Assembly: GCA_021413735.1 (NCBI GenBank)
Contig: JAIOPV010000104.1
Span: 1 to 63,645, forward strand
Direction of reading: 5' to 3'
Source of the DNA: Planctomycetota bacterium
GTDB lineage: Bacteria > Planctomycetota > Planctomycetia > Gemmatales > Gemmataceae
DNA: 63,645 nucleotides
Made by a program: the position numbers and the translations under genes. Under the pieces are notes generated by a model, which saw only the letters and a list, made by a program, of their open reading frames with translations, searched no databases and had not been told where the DNA came from. Shown one piece after another: positions 27,207 to 35,891 of the stretch. How positions within the stretch are numbered: position 1 is the first letter of the stretch; every line of letters starts with the position of its first letter.

Positions 27207-27992
27207 TCATCTCGCAGGCGTCAGCCCGAAGAAAGCTCGGGCGTTGCGACTCGTGTGGTCTTGAATCTCCGCAACGCTGACGCCCTTCACATCGGCGAGG
27301 AGTGCCGCAGTGTGAGCAACATACGCCGGTTCGTTCCGCTTGCCACGAACTGGCTGCGGTGCGAGATATGGGCAGTCCGTCTCCACAAGCAAACGATCGA
27401 GCGGCACCTGCTTCGCCACATCTCGTAGATTCTGGGCCGTTGGGTAGGTCAGCATACCCGCGAATGAAACGTACAGCCCCATTTCGAGACACGCCAGTGC
27501 CGTGGCAAGGTCGCCGCTGAACGAGTGCATCACCGCGCGAACGGGTCCGTGCTTCGCGAACTGGGCACGCAGCACTTTCACCACGTCGGCCTCGGCCTCG
27601 CGGCAATGAATCACAAACGGCTTGTTCAGTCGGCGTGCGAGTTCGATGTGCAGATCGAAGAACTGCTCTTGCTGAGCGAATGGAGTCTTGTCCCAATACC
27701 GATCCAGTCCCGTTTCGCCGATCGCGACAACCCGAGGTTCCGTCTCCGCGAGCCGCACGACTTCTTCCCAATCGCCAGCTTTCGAATCCGCCACGGAGTT
27801 CGGCTGAATGCCGACCGCCGCGACCACAAGCGAATACTTGTTCGCGATGGCAACCGACTCGACTGACGATTCGCGATCAATTCCCAGGCACACGACACGT
27901 TCCAGCCCGGCGGCCGCAGCGCGTTCCAGAACGGCCGGCAAGTCTTTGCTGAAGCGCCCATCGAACAAGTGTGAATGCGTGTCGATCAGCAT
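27207..27992 (-). CDS. tatD: TatD family metal-dependent hydrolase/DNase
   Basis: This is a 261-residue TIM-barrel metallohydrolase. MLIDTHSHLF gives the first HxH metal ligands. AIGETGLDRYWD carries the metal-binding Glu, PFVIHCREAEADV and RAVMHSFSG carry His ligands, and LLVETDCPYLAPQP the C-terminal Asp. The family trims 3' DNA ends and may act in repair or turnover; the physiological substrate is uncertain. It lies 18 bases after nuoN on the same strand and is convergent with ppc. Confidence 0.9.
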   Translation of the reverse strand: MLIDTHSHLFDGRFSKDLPAVLERAAAAGLERVVCLGIDRESSVESVAIANKYSLVVAAVGIQPNSVADSKAGDWEEVVRLAETEPRVVAIGETGLDRYWDKTPFAQQEQFFDLHIELARRLNKPFVIHCREAEADVVKVLRAQFAKHGPVRAVMHSFSGDLATALACLEMGLYVSFAGMLTYPTAQNLRDVAKQVPLDRLLVETDCPYLAPQPVRGKRNEPAYVAHTAALLADVKGVSVAEIQDHTSRNARAFFGLTPAR

Positions 27993-28010
27993 AGGTCGTC
28001 CGTTTCGCGG

Positions 28011-29549
28011 TCACTTCGTAGCGAACACGATGGCCGCGTGCTCGGTCAGCCGGGTCAGAGGATTCCACAGCACGCCGAGCGTCAGCAGGGTCGCGGAAAG
28101 GACCACGAGGTAGGCGGCACTCGCGAACGATGTCGCAATCGGTGTTGTGTCGGTGGGTTCTTCGAGCAGCATCGCACGCACGATTTTCAGGTAGTAATAC
28201 GCGCTCATGGCGGTGTTCACGGCGCCGACGCCAAGCAGCACATAGAACACGGTGCCGAGTGGAGTGTGCCCCGCAGAGGTCGCAGCTCGACCACCTTCGT
28301 ACACGGCCTCGAACACCTGAAACTTACCCGCGAAGCCCGCCAACGGCGGCAGCCCCAGCAGCGACAGTAGGAACAGCGTGAACGTGACCGCGAGCACCGG
28401 CGACCGCTTCACCAATCCGCGGAATGCATCGAGATTCTCGCTGTCGGTCGCGTTCCGCACAAAAGCGACAACCGCGAAGGCTCCGAGGTTCATCATGATG
28501 TACGCCGCGAGATAGAACAGCACGCCTGAGGTGCCGGCGACAGTACAAGTCGCCACCGCGAGAAGCATGTAGCCCGCGTGCGAGATGGTCGAGTACGCGA
28601 GAAGCCGTTTGAGGTTCGTTTGCCCGAACGCGGCCAGGTTCCCGAACGTGACGGTGACGGCTCCAATCACTCCGACCATCAACCCCAGCGATTCCGGCAC
28701 GACCCAGGCGACATTCGCCGCGTGAAGCGTCAGCAGCACTCGCAGTGTGAGCGCGACCGCAGCCGCCTTCGACGCGACCGAAAGGAAGCCCGCGACTTCA
28801 GCCGCCGCACCTTCGAACACATCGGGACACCAAAAGTGGAACGGCACCGCGGCGAGCTTGAACCCCAGCCCAACCAGCACGAGCGAGAAGCCGGCCACCA
28901 CGGGAAGATCGAATCCGCGATGATGGATACCCGCAGCGACATCGGGCAGATACCCGGTGCCGAAGATGCCTGCGATCAGGCTGATTCCATACAGCATGAT
29001 GCCGCTGGCACCGGCGCCGTAAACGACATACTTCAACGCGGCTTCGCTCCCGACCTTCTTTCCCTTGAGGAACCCTGCGAGGGCGTAACCCGGCAAGCTC
29101 GCCATTTCCACGGCAATGAAGATCATCAGCAAGTGGTTCGCGGATGCCATCAGCAACATGCCGAGAGTGCCGCCGAGCAACAGCGTGTGGAAGTCGGCGG
29201 AATCGCTTGCGTCGGGGATGCCGGTGAGCTGCGACAGCAGAACTGTGAGCAGCGCTGCGAACAGGATAAAGCACCGAACGAGGCCGCCGAATGCATCCGA
29301 ACTGAGCATGCCGCCGAAGTATGGCCCGCTCCACTGATCTCCGTTCACCTGAAACACGGCCGCAAAGAGGGCAACCGCAACAGTGGCGACAGCAAGCCCG
29401 CCGAGATGCACGCGATCGAGCACTGGGAGGAGACGTGCGAGCAGCAACGCGACGATTCCGACGCACAGCACAAGTTCCGGGAGGAACATGAGCAAATCGC
29501 CGGCGACAGCCGATTGCAGCGAATCAACCTTGACTGCAGTGGGAAACAT
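28011..29549 (-). CDS. nuoN: NADH-quinone oxidoreductase subunit N
   Basis: This 512-residue membrane protein has about fourteen helices and belongs to the antiporter-like complex I subunits. VEMASLPGYALAGFLKGKK carries the conserved Glu of helix 5 and a Lys downstream. SEAALKYVVYGAGASGIMLYG and NLKRLLAYSTISHAGYMLL are characteristic of NuoN. LPPLAGFAGKFQVFEAVYEG matches the late helix region. The ATG directly after a GTG was chosen. No other nuo gene is adjacent: a small unrelated gene lies upstream and tatD downstream, so this copy is separated from any nuo operon. Confidence 0.87.
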   Translation of the reverse strand: MFPTAVKVDSLQSAVAGDLLMFLPELVLCVGIVALLLARLLPVLDRVHLGGLAVATVAVALFAAVFQVNGDQWSGPYFGGMLSSDAFGGLVRCFILFAALLTVLLSQLTGIPDASDSADFHTLLLGGTLGMLLMASANHLLMIFIAVEMASLPGYALAGFLKGKKVGSEAALKYVVYGAGASGIMLYGISLIAGIFGTGYLPDVAAGIHHRGFDLPVVAGFSLVLVGLGFKLAAVPFHFWCPDVFEGAAAEVAGFLSVASKAAAVALTLRVLLTLHAANVAWVVPESLGLMVGVIGAVTVTFGNLAAFGQTNLKRLLAYSTISHAGYMLLAVATCTVAGTSGVLFYLAAYIMMNLGAFAVVAFVRNATDSENLDAFRGLVKRSPVLAVTFTLFLLSLLGLPPLAGFAGKFQVFEAVYEGGRAATSAGHTPLGTVFYVLLGVGAVNTAMSAYYYLKIVRAMLLEEPTDTTPIATSFASAAYLVVLSATLLTLGVLWNPLTRLTEHAAIVFATK

Positions 29550-29609
29550 CACGAAGCCCTGGCGACTCTGGGAGTGAGTCGTCAGCGTACCCGGCGCGGG
29601 GCGTGGTGG

Positions 29610-29933
29610 CTACGATTTCCCGAGAACGTGCTCGACGACCCGACACCCGCGAACGCGAACCTGCTGCGGGTCGCGGCAATGCGTGAGGATGTCGTCGTTG
29701 TCGCAGCCCGCATCTTGGAGGATATCCGCGAGAATCGGCATCGCGTGCGAGTTTTGGGATTCAATCTGCGCTGGCGATACCAAAAGACGCAATTCTCCCT
29801 GATGAGTTTCCACCGCTGCCAAAATCTTCTCGTTCACGGAATTGGGAAGTGCCCCAATCACGATCGCCTCTCCCCGTCGCACAAGCGAGATTTGCATTTC
29901 CTTCATCGCTGCGAACAACTCCGCCAATGACAA
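29610..29933 (-). CDS. Small TubC_N-like protein with planctomycete C-terminal motif
   Basis: This is a 107-residue protein. Residues 1-50 (LAELFAAMKEMQISLVRRG, then ILAAVETHQGELRLLV) resemble the TubC N-terminal docking fold found at the edges of NRPS/PKS proteins and also widely in planctomycetes. The second half has the motif MPILADILQDAGCDNDDILT, then HCR, RGCRVVEHVLGKS at the C-terminus. The same tail occurs on the unrelated protein at 55185-55904. No NRPS/PKS gene is present. Function unknown; the gene lies 60 bases upstream of nuoN on the same strand. Confidence 0.65.
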   Translation of the reverse strand: MSLAELFAAMKEMQISLVRRGEAIVIGALPNSVNEKILAAVETHQGELRLLVSPAQIESQNSHAMPILADILQDAGCDNDDILTHCRDPQQVRVRGCRVVEHVLGKS

Positions 29934-30248
29934 TTCACAGAGGTCTCTCCGCGTGCCGGCAAATCAGTCGATGAACACGTGTGTGGACGCGACCGGCTTT
30001 CGAGCAATCTCAGGGATGAGAACGTTTCGGAACCCTCAGCCGCGACTTGGCGCAATCCACCACATGCGATTCGTGTCGGATTGGTCGCCGGAGTGTTGAT
30101 GCTGCCTGGGTTCTTGCTGGGGTTAATGGTGGCTTGGTGATTCCGTTTCCGTCCGATCCTGTCGCTGCGGGCCTCGCGGGTGCTGTGCTTAGCGGAACAA
30201 TCGGAGCCTGGATCGAATCCCATGATTGAGGCGATTCCACTCGACTCG
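29934..30248. other. Gap with possible remnant of a small membrane protein
   Basis: On the plus strand about 30078-30125 encodes GVLMLPGFLLGLMVAW, which ends in TGA. A one-frame shift at the same place then reads VIPFPSDPVAAGLAGAVLSG and on to WIESHD with a stop at 30229. Together they look like a two-helix small protein broken by a frameshift. No start codon with a ribosome site supports it, so it is listed as a possible pseudogene only. Confidence 0.3.
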
Positions 30249-32120
30249 TCAATCCTTCATGTACCACGGGACATTGATCACCGTCACCCGCTCCAGTCGG
30301 CTGAAATAGAGGTATCCCTTGATGATCGCGGCAGTCTGATTGTGCAGAAGGTAGTGATACCATCGCCGCTCCACCAACTCGGGAACAACGACCGCGATCG
30401 ACCGGCCCGGGTGGGTCCGCGCCAGTTCGGTGATAAACTCGATCAACGGGGCATATAGCCGACGGTACGGGGATGTCACGACGACCAATTCCGGGCTCGT
30501 GACACCCGCGTTCCGGCACGGGTCGCACACGAACTTCGCCCACTCCTCCTCCAATGCCTGGAGTCGTAATTCGTCCGCCGCGATGTGCAGCGCATAGACA
30601 TTCGGCGAAATTCTCATCGCTACCCGCAGAGCCTTACGTGTGATTCGGGACCATCCGCGGACCAACAGCACGACCAGCGGAGGATCGAGGCCGAGCGGGT
30701 CGAGCGGTTCATCGGTCGTAAGCTCCCGTGCGACCGCTCGGTAGTGTCGGCGGACTCCCACGAAGGCAACCACCAACATCGTTAGCAGCAGCACTGTTAC
30801 CCATGCACCGTCTGCGAACTTAGCAACCAGAACGACCAGCAAGGCGGAGCCAGTGCCGATCGCCCCGAGAGCGTTCACGATTGCTGCCCACCGCGATCCA
30901 CGCCCACCGACCTTGATCCAATGAGCAACCATTCCAGTCTGGGACAGTGTGAAGGCCAGAAACGCTCCGACCGCGAACAGCGGGATCAGGTGATCGGTCA
31001 CGCCGTTGAATGCGATCAAGATGACGGCAGATAGTGCCGTCAGAACCACGATCCCACGGGTATACACCAGACGCCGACCACGATGGGCGAAGCCATGCGG
31101 AAGGAACCCGTTCTGTGCGACTGCACGGCAGAGCCGTGGGAAGTCGGCGAAGCCAGTGTTCGCCGACAGGCACAACACAGCCAATGTTGCACCAATGGTC
31201 ACGTAGTAAACCACTCCCCGTCCAACGATCGCCGCGACGAGTTGGGAAAGGACACTGTCGTAGCCAGCAGTCCCCGGCTCGGTGGCACCGATCCCGTAAG
31301 CTCGACAGAGGTAGGCGATCCCGATGAGCAGGCTGGCCAGGATGACGATGATAGCGGTGAGTGTCCGCCGAGCGTACCGAACCCTGGGCTCCTGAAAACT
31401 GGCAACCCCGTTGCTCACAGCCTCGACTCCGGTCATTGCAGTACATCCGCTGGCGAACGCCTTCGCCAACAACCACAATCCGACTGCTCCGGACGCTGGT
31501 GAGACTCCGGGCGGCGGCAGGATTGGTTCGGGGCGTGCATCGGCAGTCATCACCTTCCACAATCCAACTGCCAACACGCCGAACAGAGACACGATGAACA
31601 GGTACGTTGGGAGTGCGAACGCCACCCCGGATTCCCGTGTTCCTCGCAGATTGACAATCGCGATAAGTCCAAGGACGACGAGGCATAGGCTCAGTGTGTA
31701 CGGTTGAAGATCAGGTATCGCGGATACCAAAGCTCCGATTCCGGCAGAGATCCCGACGGCCACGACCAGCACATAGTCGATCATCAGGGCCGCTGCGGCG
31801 AGCAACCCTGCTCCCACACCGAGGTTTTCCTTGGCGACGGTGTACGACCCACCGCCTGTAGGGTAGGCAGCGATGGTTTGTCGGTACGACAAGTAGACGA
31901 GGAAGAGCAACCCGACGATCAACAGCGTAATTGGGCCGATGTACTCGATCCCGACTGCCCCAAGAACAAGAAGAACTGTCAGGGCCGCCTCGGGGCCATA
32001 CGCTGCCGACGCAAGTGCATCCAGACCGAGGATCGGGATCCCGGCCCAGGTTCCCACGCCCTGCCGTTCCTCTTCCTCAGTCGCCAGAGGCCGGCCGAAC
32101 AACCAGTCGTGGAGTGCCAT
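30249..32120 (-). CDS. KimA-like APC-superfamily K+ symporter
   Basis: This 623-residue protein has about twelve membrane helices in the first 440 residues and a soluble C-terminal domain. The N-terminus WLFGRPLATEE and GLDALASAAYGPEAAL match the YdaO/KimA group of the KUP-related superfamily. TGGGSYTVAKENLG and NLRGTRESG are APC-type helix motifs. The cytosolic domain contains VVVTSPYRRLYAPLIEFI and WYHYLLHNQTAAIIKG, the USP-like part typical of KimA, which in Firmicutes is a K+/H+ symporter inhibited by c-di-AMP. The KdpD-like and kdp genes next door support a potassium role. General amino acid permease is the alternative. Confidence 0.75.
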   Translation of the reverse strand: MALHDWLFGRPLATEEEERQGVGTWAGIPILGLDALASAAYGPEAALTVLLVLGAVGIEYIGPITLLIVGLLFLVYLSYRQTIAAYPTGGGSYTVAKENLGVGAGLLAAAALMIDYVLVVAVGISAGIGALVSAIPDLQPYTLSLCLVVLGLIAIVNLRGTRESGVAFALPTYLFIVSLFGVLAVGLWKVMTADARPEPILPPPGVSPASGAVGLWLLAKAFASGCTAMTGVEAVSNGVASFQEPRVRYARRTLTAIIVILASLLIGIAYLCRAYGIGATEPGTAGYDSVLSQLVAAIVGRGVVYYVTIGATLAVLCLSANTGFADFPRLCRAVAQNGFLPHGFAHRGRRLVYTRGIVVLTALSAVILIAFNGVTDHLIPLFAVGAFLAFTLSQTGMVAHWIKVGGRGSRWAAIVNALGAIGTGSALLVVLVAKFADGAWVTVLLLTMLVVAFVGVRRHYRAVARELTTDEPLDPLGLDPPLVVLLVRGWSRITRKALRVAMRISPNVYALHIAADELRLQALEEEWAKFVCDPCRNAGVTSPELVVVTSPYRRLYAPLIEFITELARTHPGRSIAVVVPELVERRWYHYLLHNQTAAIIKGYLYFSRLERVTVINVPWYMKD

Positions 32121-32217
32121 CGAGGGTCCGAAAGAGTGATGTTGGGTCGCGAAAGACCGAGGGTCGCCAATTATTGCAGCAGGTCGTCACGGTAGTGGCG
32201 AATCGCCTCACCCATCG

Positions 32218-33354
32218 TTACTCCGGGGCTGTGTCCACCACAACGATGTCCACACCCGGAACGGTTCGCACCAGGCGATCAAGTACCGATGAGCCGAATA
32301 ACCGCTTGTACCACGGTCGTTGTGGTCGCCCGACCACAACATGGGTTATTCCATACTCCTGCACGAACGCTGCTACCGCGGAGGGAAGGTCTGGCCCCTG
32401 GAACGTCATGGGAATGCCCTCGAGTTGTTGAGCCAACGCCAGCGAATCGGCGATCCGGCGTTGAGTTGTGGCGTCTACACGTTCAGTGCTCTCTTTGGGC
32501 GTCTGAACGTACACGGCGTACCACGGAGCTCCGAACCGGTCGGCCAGTCGCGCCGCCTTCCGCATCAGTCGCAATGCGTTCGGGCTGCCGCTGCTAACGC
32601 ACACCATCACCCGTTCCGATGTGTTCGCGGTCGTGTCTCGGTCGCGTTCCTGCCGCTTACGGTCGAGGATGTGGGCGACCTGCTCCAGAGCAATTTCGCG
32701 AAGTTGGTTCAGGTTCGGTTCGGTGAAGAAGTGCCCGAGCGCTCGCTCAATGCGTTCGGTCGGGTAAATCTTTCCCGCCCGCATTCGCTCCTGCAAATCC
32801 TCGGCTGGCAAGTCCACGTTCACGACTTGGTGTGCCTGCCCCAGAACGTGATCGGGAACCCGCTCCTTGACTTTCACGCCCGTGAACCGCTCCACGGTGT
32901 CATACAGGCTTTCGAGGTGTTGAATGTTCATCGTGGTGATGACACTGATCCCGCTCCGCAGCAGTTCCTCCACGTCTTGGAAGCGTTTCGCGTGCCGGCT
33001 CCCCGGTGCGTTCGTGTGTGCGAGTTCATCCACGAGTGCGACCATCGGGCGTCGTGTCAGAACCGCATCGAGATCCATCTCTTCGAGTACCACGGCGCGG
33101 TATTCGATCTTGCGGCGTGGCACCTGCTCCAACTCGCCAACCATGGACGCGGTGTCGGCACGTCCGTGTGTCTCGACGATGCCGATGACGACATCAACAC
33201 CCTGCTTCTTGAGCCGCTGACCTTCTTGCAACATCTCAAAGGTTTTCCCGACGCCGGGCGCGAACCCCAGGTAGACCTTAAGCCGACCCCGCTGCTGTTC
33301 TCGTAGCATCGCCAGGAATCGCTCAGGACTCGGTCTTGCGGCATCACTGCTCAC
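32218..33354 (-). CDS. KdpD N-terminal sensor half with USP domain (no kinase)
   Basis: This 378-residue protein holds only the cytosolic front of KdpD. VYLGFAPGVGKTFEMLQEG (P-loop, residues 28-46), VVIGIVETHGR and VALVDELAHTNAPGSRHAKR are the KdpD-domain hallmarks. A USP domain follows from about residue 245 (ERVMVCVSSGSPNALRLMR) and ends with HVVVGRPQRPWYKRLFGSS. The four-helix membrane part, GAF and kinase core of full KdpD (about 890 residues) are absent. The GTG start overlaps the stop of the upstream histidine kinase by 11 bases, so the two halves are coupled. It may regulate that kinase in trans or report K+ or c-di-AMP. Confidence 0.85.
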   Translation of the reverse strand: MSSDAARPSPERFLAMLREQQRGRLKVYLGFAPGVGKTFEMLQEGQRLKKQGVDVVIGIVETHGRADTASMVGELEQVPRRKIEYRAVVLEEMDLDAVLTRRPMVALVDELAHTNAPGSRHAKRFQDVEELLRSGISVITTMNIQHLESLYDTVERFTGVKVKERVPDHVLGQAHQVVNVDLPAEDLQERMRAGKIYPTERIERALGHFFTEPNLNQLREIALEQVAHILDRKRQERDRDTTANTSERVMVCVSSGSPNALRLMRKAARLADRFGAPWYAVYVQTPKESTERVDATTQRRIADSLALAQQLEGIPMTFQGPDLPSAVAAFVQEYGITHVVVGRPQRPWYKRLFGSSVLDRLVRTVPGVDIVVVDTAPE

Positions 33355-35230
33355 GATGGCCCCCTTCCTCGCCTACCCAGGCGGGAAGCGTAAGTCGGAA
33401 CGTTGTCCCTTTGCCCGGCTCACTCACGCAGGTGATGTCGCCCTTGTGAGCGCTGACAATCTCTTTCACGATTGCGAGCCCGAGCCCTGTCCCAGTTTCG
33501 TCGCTCTGACCCGGAATGCGGAAGAATCGGTCGAAGACATGCGGCAAATGTTCAGCGGGGATGCCCACCCCAGTATCGGACACGACGAGTGTCACCCCGT
33601 TGTCACTCGCTTCTGCTGAAAGCGTGACTCGGCCGCCTGCTGGCGTATAAGTGATGGCGTTGTTCAGCAGGTTGTCGAGTGCCTGCCCGATTCGAGTCGA
33701 ATCAACCCCCACCGACGGTAATGGTTCGCCCGCGACGACGTGAACCTCGACGTGCTTGTCGTCGGCCCGTGCGTGTACCGTATCCGCTGTTCGGCGAAGC
33801 AACTCGATTGGGTCTTCGGCCTGGAACGATTCTCGATCCTGTGGCCTCTGAAGACGCGCAAGGGCGAGCAGTTGCTCGATCAACGCCAGCAACCGTTCCG
33901 CGTTATCCCGGGCGTCAACGAGCAATTCGGTTTGCTTCGGTGTGAGCGGTCCGACGGTTTCTTCGAGCAACACGTGAACCGCGAGTCGAACCGAGGTCAG
34001 CGGAGTTTTGAGTTCGTGGCTGACGGTTGCCACGAGGTCGGTCTTGAACTGATCGAGCATCCTGAAGCGGGTCACGTCGGTGAGGACCACTGCGGCACCG
34101 AGAGTGTTGCCCTCGGGATCGCGGATTGGACGAACTTGCGGGAAGTACGTCCGCTCTTCACCCGCGAGCCTGAAAGTGACAGCCTGATCAAACTGCTCGG
34201 GCTGGTACGCCCGTTGAATCTGGAGTGCCTCCGCGACGGGCAATCGGAGTGATTCGGGCGGTTGCCACGTCGTGCCAGGTTCGCTCACAGACCCCGGGGC
34301 CACACCGAGGAGACTTCGTGCCGCGGGGTTTGCGAGTTCGACCCGCCCACTTGGGTCGATCACGAGTACGGGATCCGGGAACGAGTCGATGGTTGCCTGA
34401 GCGGTCAGTTGTGCCCTCATCAACCGATCGAGATTCGACCGTCGATACTTTCTGAGTTCGCGCGTCATGGTGTTGAACGCAACCGCGAGTTGGCCGAGTT
34501 CATCCCGTCCGAACACGGGTACGCTCCGGTCGAGTTGGCCAGACCCGCCGATTGCGTGTGCGACTTCCGTCATCGCTCGAATTGGGCCGAGGATCGTGTG
34601 AACCAAGTACCAGCCGATCCCCGGGACAAGCAAGGTGACAACAACCACGCTAACGCCGAACGCGATCAGCGATGAGCGGGTCGTGGCCCGTGCGTCGTCG
34701 CGTGCTCGTTCCATGCTCTCCCGGTTAATCCGCAGGATTTCTCCCGAGACATTCTTGATCTCTTTGAACCGCCCAAACAAGCCTGGGTCGCCCGGTTGCG
34801 GATAGTAGATTGTCGTTCGACTCGGCGCACCTCGCGGCAGGCCAAAGAACGCCACGCCACGCCGGTGATAATCCTCCTTGAGTGTTCGTAGTCGGGCGAC
34901 AAGGTCGTCCTCGGTGGGATGGATTGTGATGTTGTTTTCCTCAATGCGGAACTGCTCCTCGAACGCTCTCCAGTTTTCATCGAACTGATCCTTGGCCGCC
35001 TTTTCGTGTTCCGGACCACGGTCAATCTGTGCGAACTGGAACGATGAATCGATCCGTTCGGTTGCTTCATTGAGCTGGAACATGGCCTGAACGCTGGCGT
35101 AGTTCTCCTTCAGGATGGCGTCGATGCGACCGCCTGTGCGATCGAGTTGGAGAAAACCCGCGATGCCCAACCCGACGAGAAAAACGACAAGCGGAACGAG
35201 GGAAAGCAAAATTCGCGTGCGGAGTGTCAT
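33344..35230 (-). CDS. HAMP-PAS sensor histidine kinase, partner of the split KdpD
   Basis: This is a 628-residue membrane kinase. Helix 1 is near residues 8-28, followed by an extracytoplasmic four-helix-type region to about 185, helix 2 near 190-212, HAMP to about 270, and a PAS domain near 285-395 (PDPVLVIDPSGRVELANPAA). The HisKA site is VATVSHELKTPLTS with phospho-acceptor His405. The ATPase has LDNLLNNAITYTPAGG, VSDTGVGIPAEHLP and GTGLGLAIVKEIV. In place of the KdpD membrane region it has a periplasmic sensor, so it may sense a signal other than K+. No response regulator is found nearby. It is divergent from the kdpF-A-B-C genes. Confidence 0.9.
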   Translation of the reverse strand: MTLRTRILLSLVPLVVFLVGLGIAGFLQLDRTGGRIDAILKENYASVQAMFQLNEATERIDSSFQFAQIDRGPEHEKAAKDQFDENWRAFEEQFRIEENNITIHPTEDDLVARLRTLKEDYHRRGVAFFGLPRGAPSRTTIYYPQPGDPGLFGRFKEIKNVSGEILRINRESMERARDDARATTRSSLIAFGVSVVVVTLLVPGIGWYLVHTILGPIRAMTEVAHAIGGSGQLDRSVPVFGRDELGQLAVAFNTMTRELRKYRRSNLDRLMRAQLTAQATIDSFPDPVLVIDPSGRVELANPAARSLLGVAPGSVSEPGTTWQPPESLRLPVAEALQIQRAYQPEQFDQAVTFRLAGEERTYFPQVRPIRDPEGNTLGAAVVLTDVTRFRMLDQFKTDLVATVSHELKTPLTSVRLAVHVLLEETVGPLTPKQTELLVDARDNAERLLALIEQLLALARLQRPQDRESFQAEDPIELLRRTADTVHARADDKHVEVHVVAGEPLPSVGVDSTRIGQALDNLLNNAITYTPAGGRVTLSAEASDNGVTLVVSDTGVGIPAEHLPHVFDRFFRIPGQSDETGTGLGLAIVKEIVSAHKGDITCVSEPGKGTTFRLTLPAWVGEEGGHREQ

Positions 35231-35318
35231 GGGTTGCCCTTTGGTGGTTTCACACCCCGTTTTCGCTGTCCCAGTCGCAGGTTGAACGGATCATTCGGTG
35301 TCAACATGGACTGCTCCG

Positions 35319-35356
35319 GGTTGCAGATTGCAATCTCGGTCATGCAAGTTGCAACC
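35319..35356. promoter_or_regulatory. TTGCA/TGCAA inverted array between the kinase and kdp genes
   Basis: GGTTGCA at 35319-35325 and TGCAACC at 35350-35356 are inverted copies. Between them lie further TTGCAA and TGCAAG elements, giving four TTGCA/TGCAA half-sites within 38 bases of the divergent intergenic gap. The arrangement suits a dimeric regulator site controlling the K+ genes; no regulator is identified. Confidence 0.35.
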
Positions 35357-35486
35357 GGGTCTGAATCGTCTGAAAGCGACTGGATCTCGCAAGTTCAAGA
35401 GTTTCAAGCACTTCTGGGAATCGGCAGTCAGCGGCACGTGAACTGCCAAGGGATAGTCACGCAATTCCGCTGCCGAGGATTCCGCG

Positions 35487-35582
35487 ATGGACCTGACAAC
35501 CTGGCTACCGATTGTCGTGCTCTTGGGTCTTGCGACCATGGGGCTCATGTTCCTGTTCGTCCGGGCCTGCGACAAAGTCTAG
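35487..35582 (+). CDS. 31-residue single-helix membrane microprotein upstream of kdpF
   Basis: This very short gene starts MDLTTWLPIVVLLGLATMGL and ends in RACDKV, giving one membrane helix with a short cytosolic tail. A GAGGA site lies six bases before the ATG. Its stop codon is part of the ribosome site (TAGGAG) of the next microprotein gene, so the pair is coupled. Its place at the head of the kdp run suggests a small subunit or stabiliser of a K+ system. No family is assigned from sequence. Confidence 0.6.
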   Translation: MDLTTWLPIVVLLGLATMGLMFLFVRACDKV

Positions 35583-35592
35583 GAGTTTCACC

Positions 35593-35700
35593 ATGTTCCT
35601 GTCGGTGCTGGCTGTATTGGCAACCGCCTGTTTGTTCGGTTGCTTCTTGGGGCTACTGGTGGAGCTCATGACGATGCCGGTGCCACCGAAGAAGTCCTGA
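35593..35700 (+). CDS. 35-residue membrane microprotein upstream of kdpF
   Basis: This is a 35-residue protein: MFLSVLAVLATACLFGCFLG forms one long helix and the tail ends VPPKKS. The ATG has TAGGAG ten bases upstream, made partly of the previous stop codon. The two cysteines in the helix might allow acylation, although no lipobox fits well. kdpF starts 28 bases later. The function is unknown; coupling and helix layout suggest a role with the Kdp ATPase. Confidence 0.55.
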   Translation: MFLSVLAVLATACLFGCFLGLLVELMTMPVPPKKS

Positions 35701-35727
35701 TTCCCATCGTCTCATTGAGGGCAAGCC

Positions 35728-35808
35728 GTGATCTGGCTGACTGTACTCGTGACCCTGTTCCTGTTCAGTTACCTGCTGGTCGCGCTCCTGCGACCCGAGA
35801 AATTCTAG
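35728..35808 (+). CDS. kdpF: KdpF, small subunit of the K+-transporting ATPase
   Basis: This 26-residue single-helix protein ends YLLVALLRPEKF, the characteristic KdpF tail. KdpF is a lipid-like stabiliser of the KdpABC complex. The start is a GTG with a TTGAGGG site eight bases upstream. kdpA begins 83 bases after the stop. Its size and place directly before kdpA agree with the family. Confidence 0.8.
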   Translation: MIWLTVLVTLFLFSYLLVALLRPEKF

Positions 35809-35891
35809 ATTCCCGCGCGTGCGGTTCGGCACACCCTGCTCCCACCGGTGTGCGATCCTGACCCCGAAGACCTTACGAAGAGTAACCCGCC

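Noticed and set aside
32320..33306. 328-codon plus-strand frame opposite the KdpD-like gene
   Set aside because: Antisense shadow; the KdpD and USP motifs are unambiguous on the minus strand.
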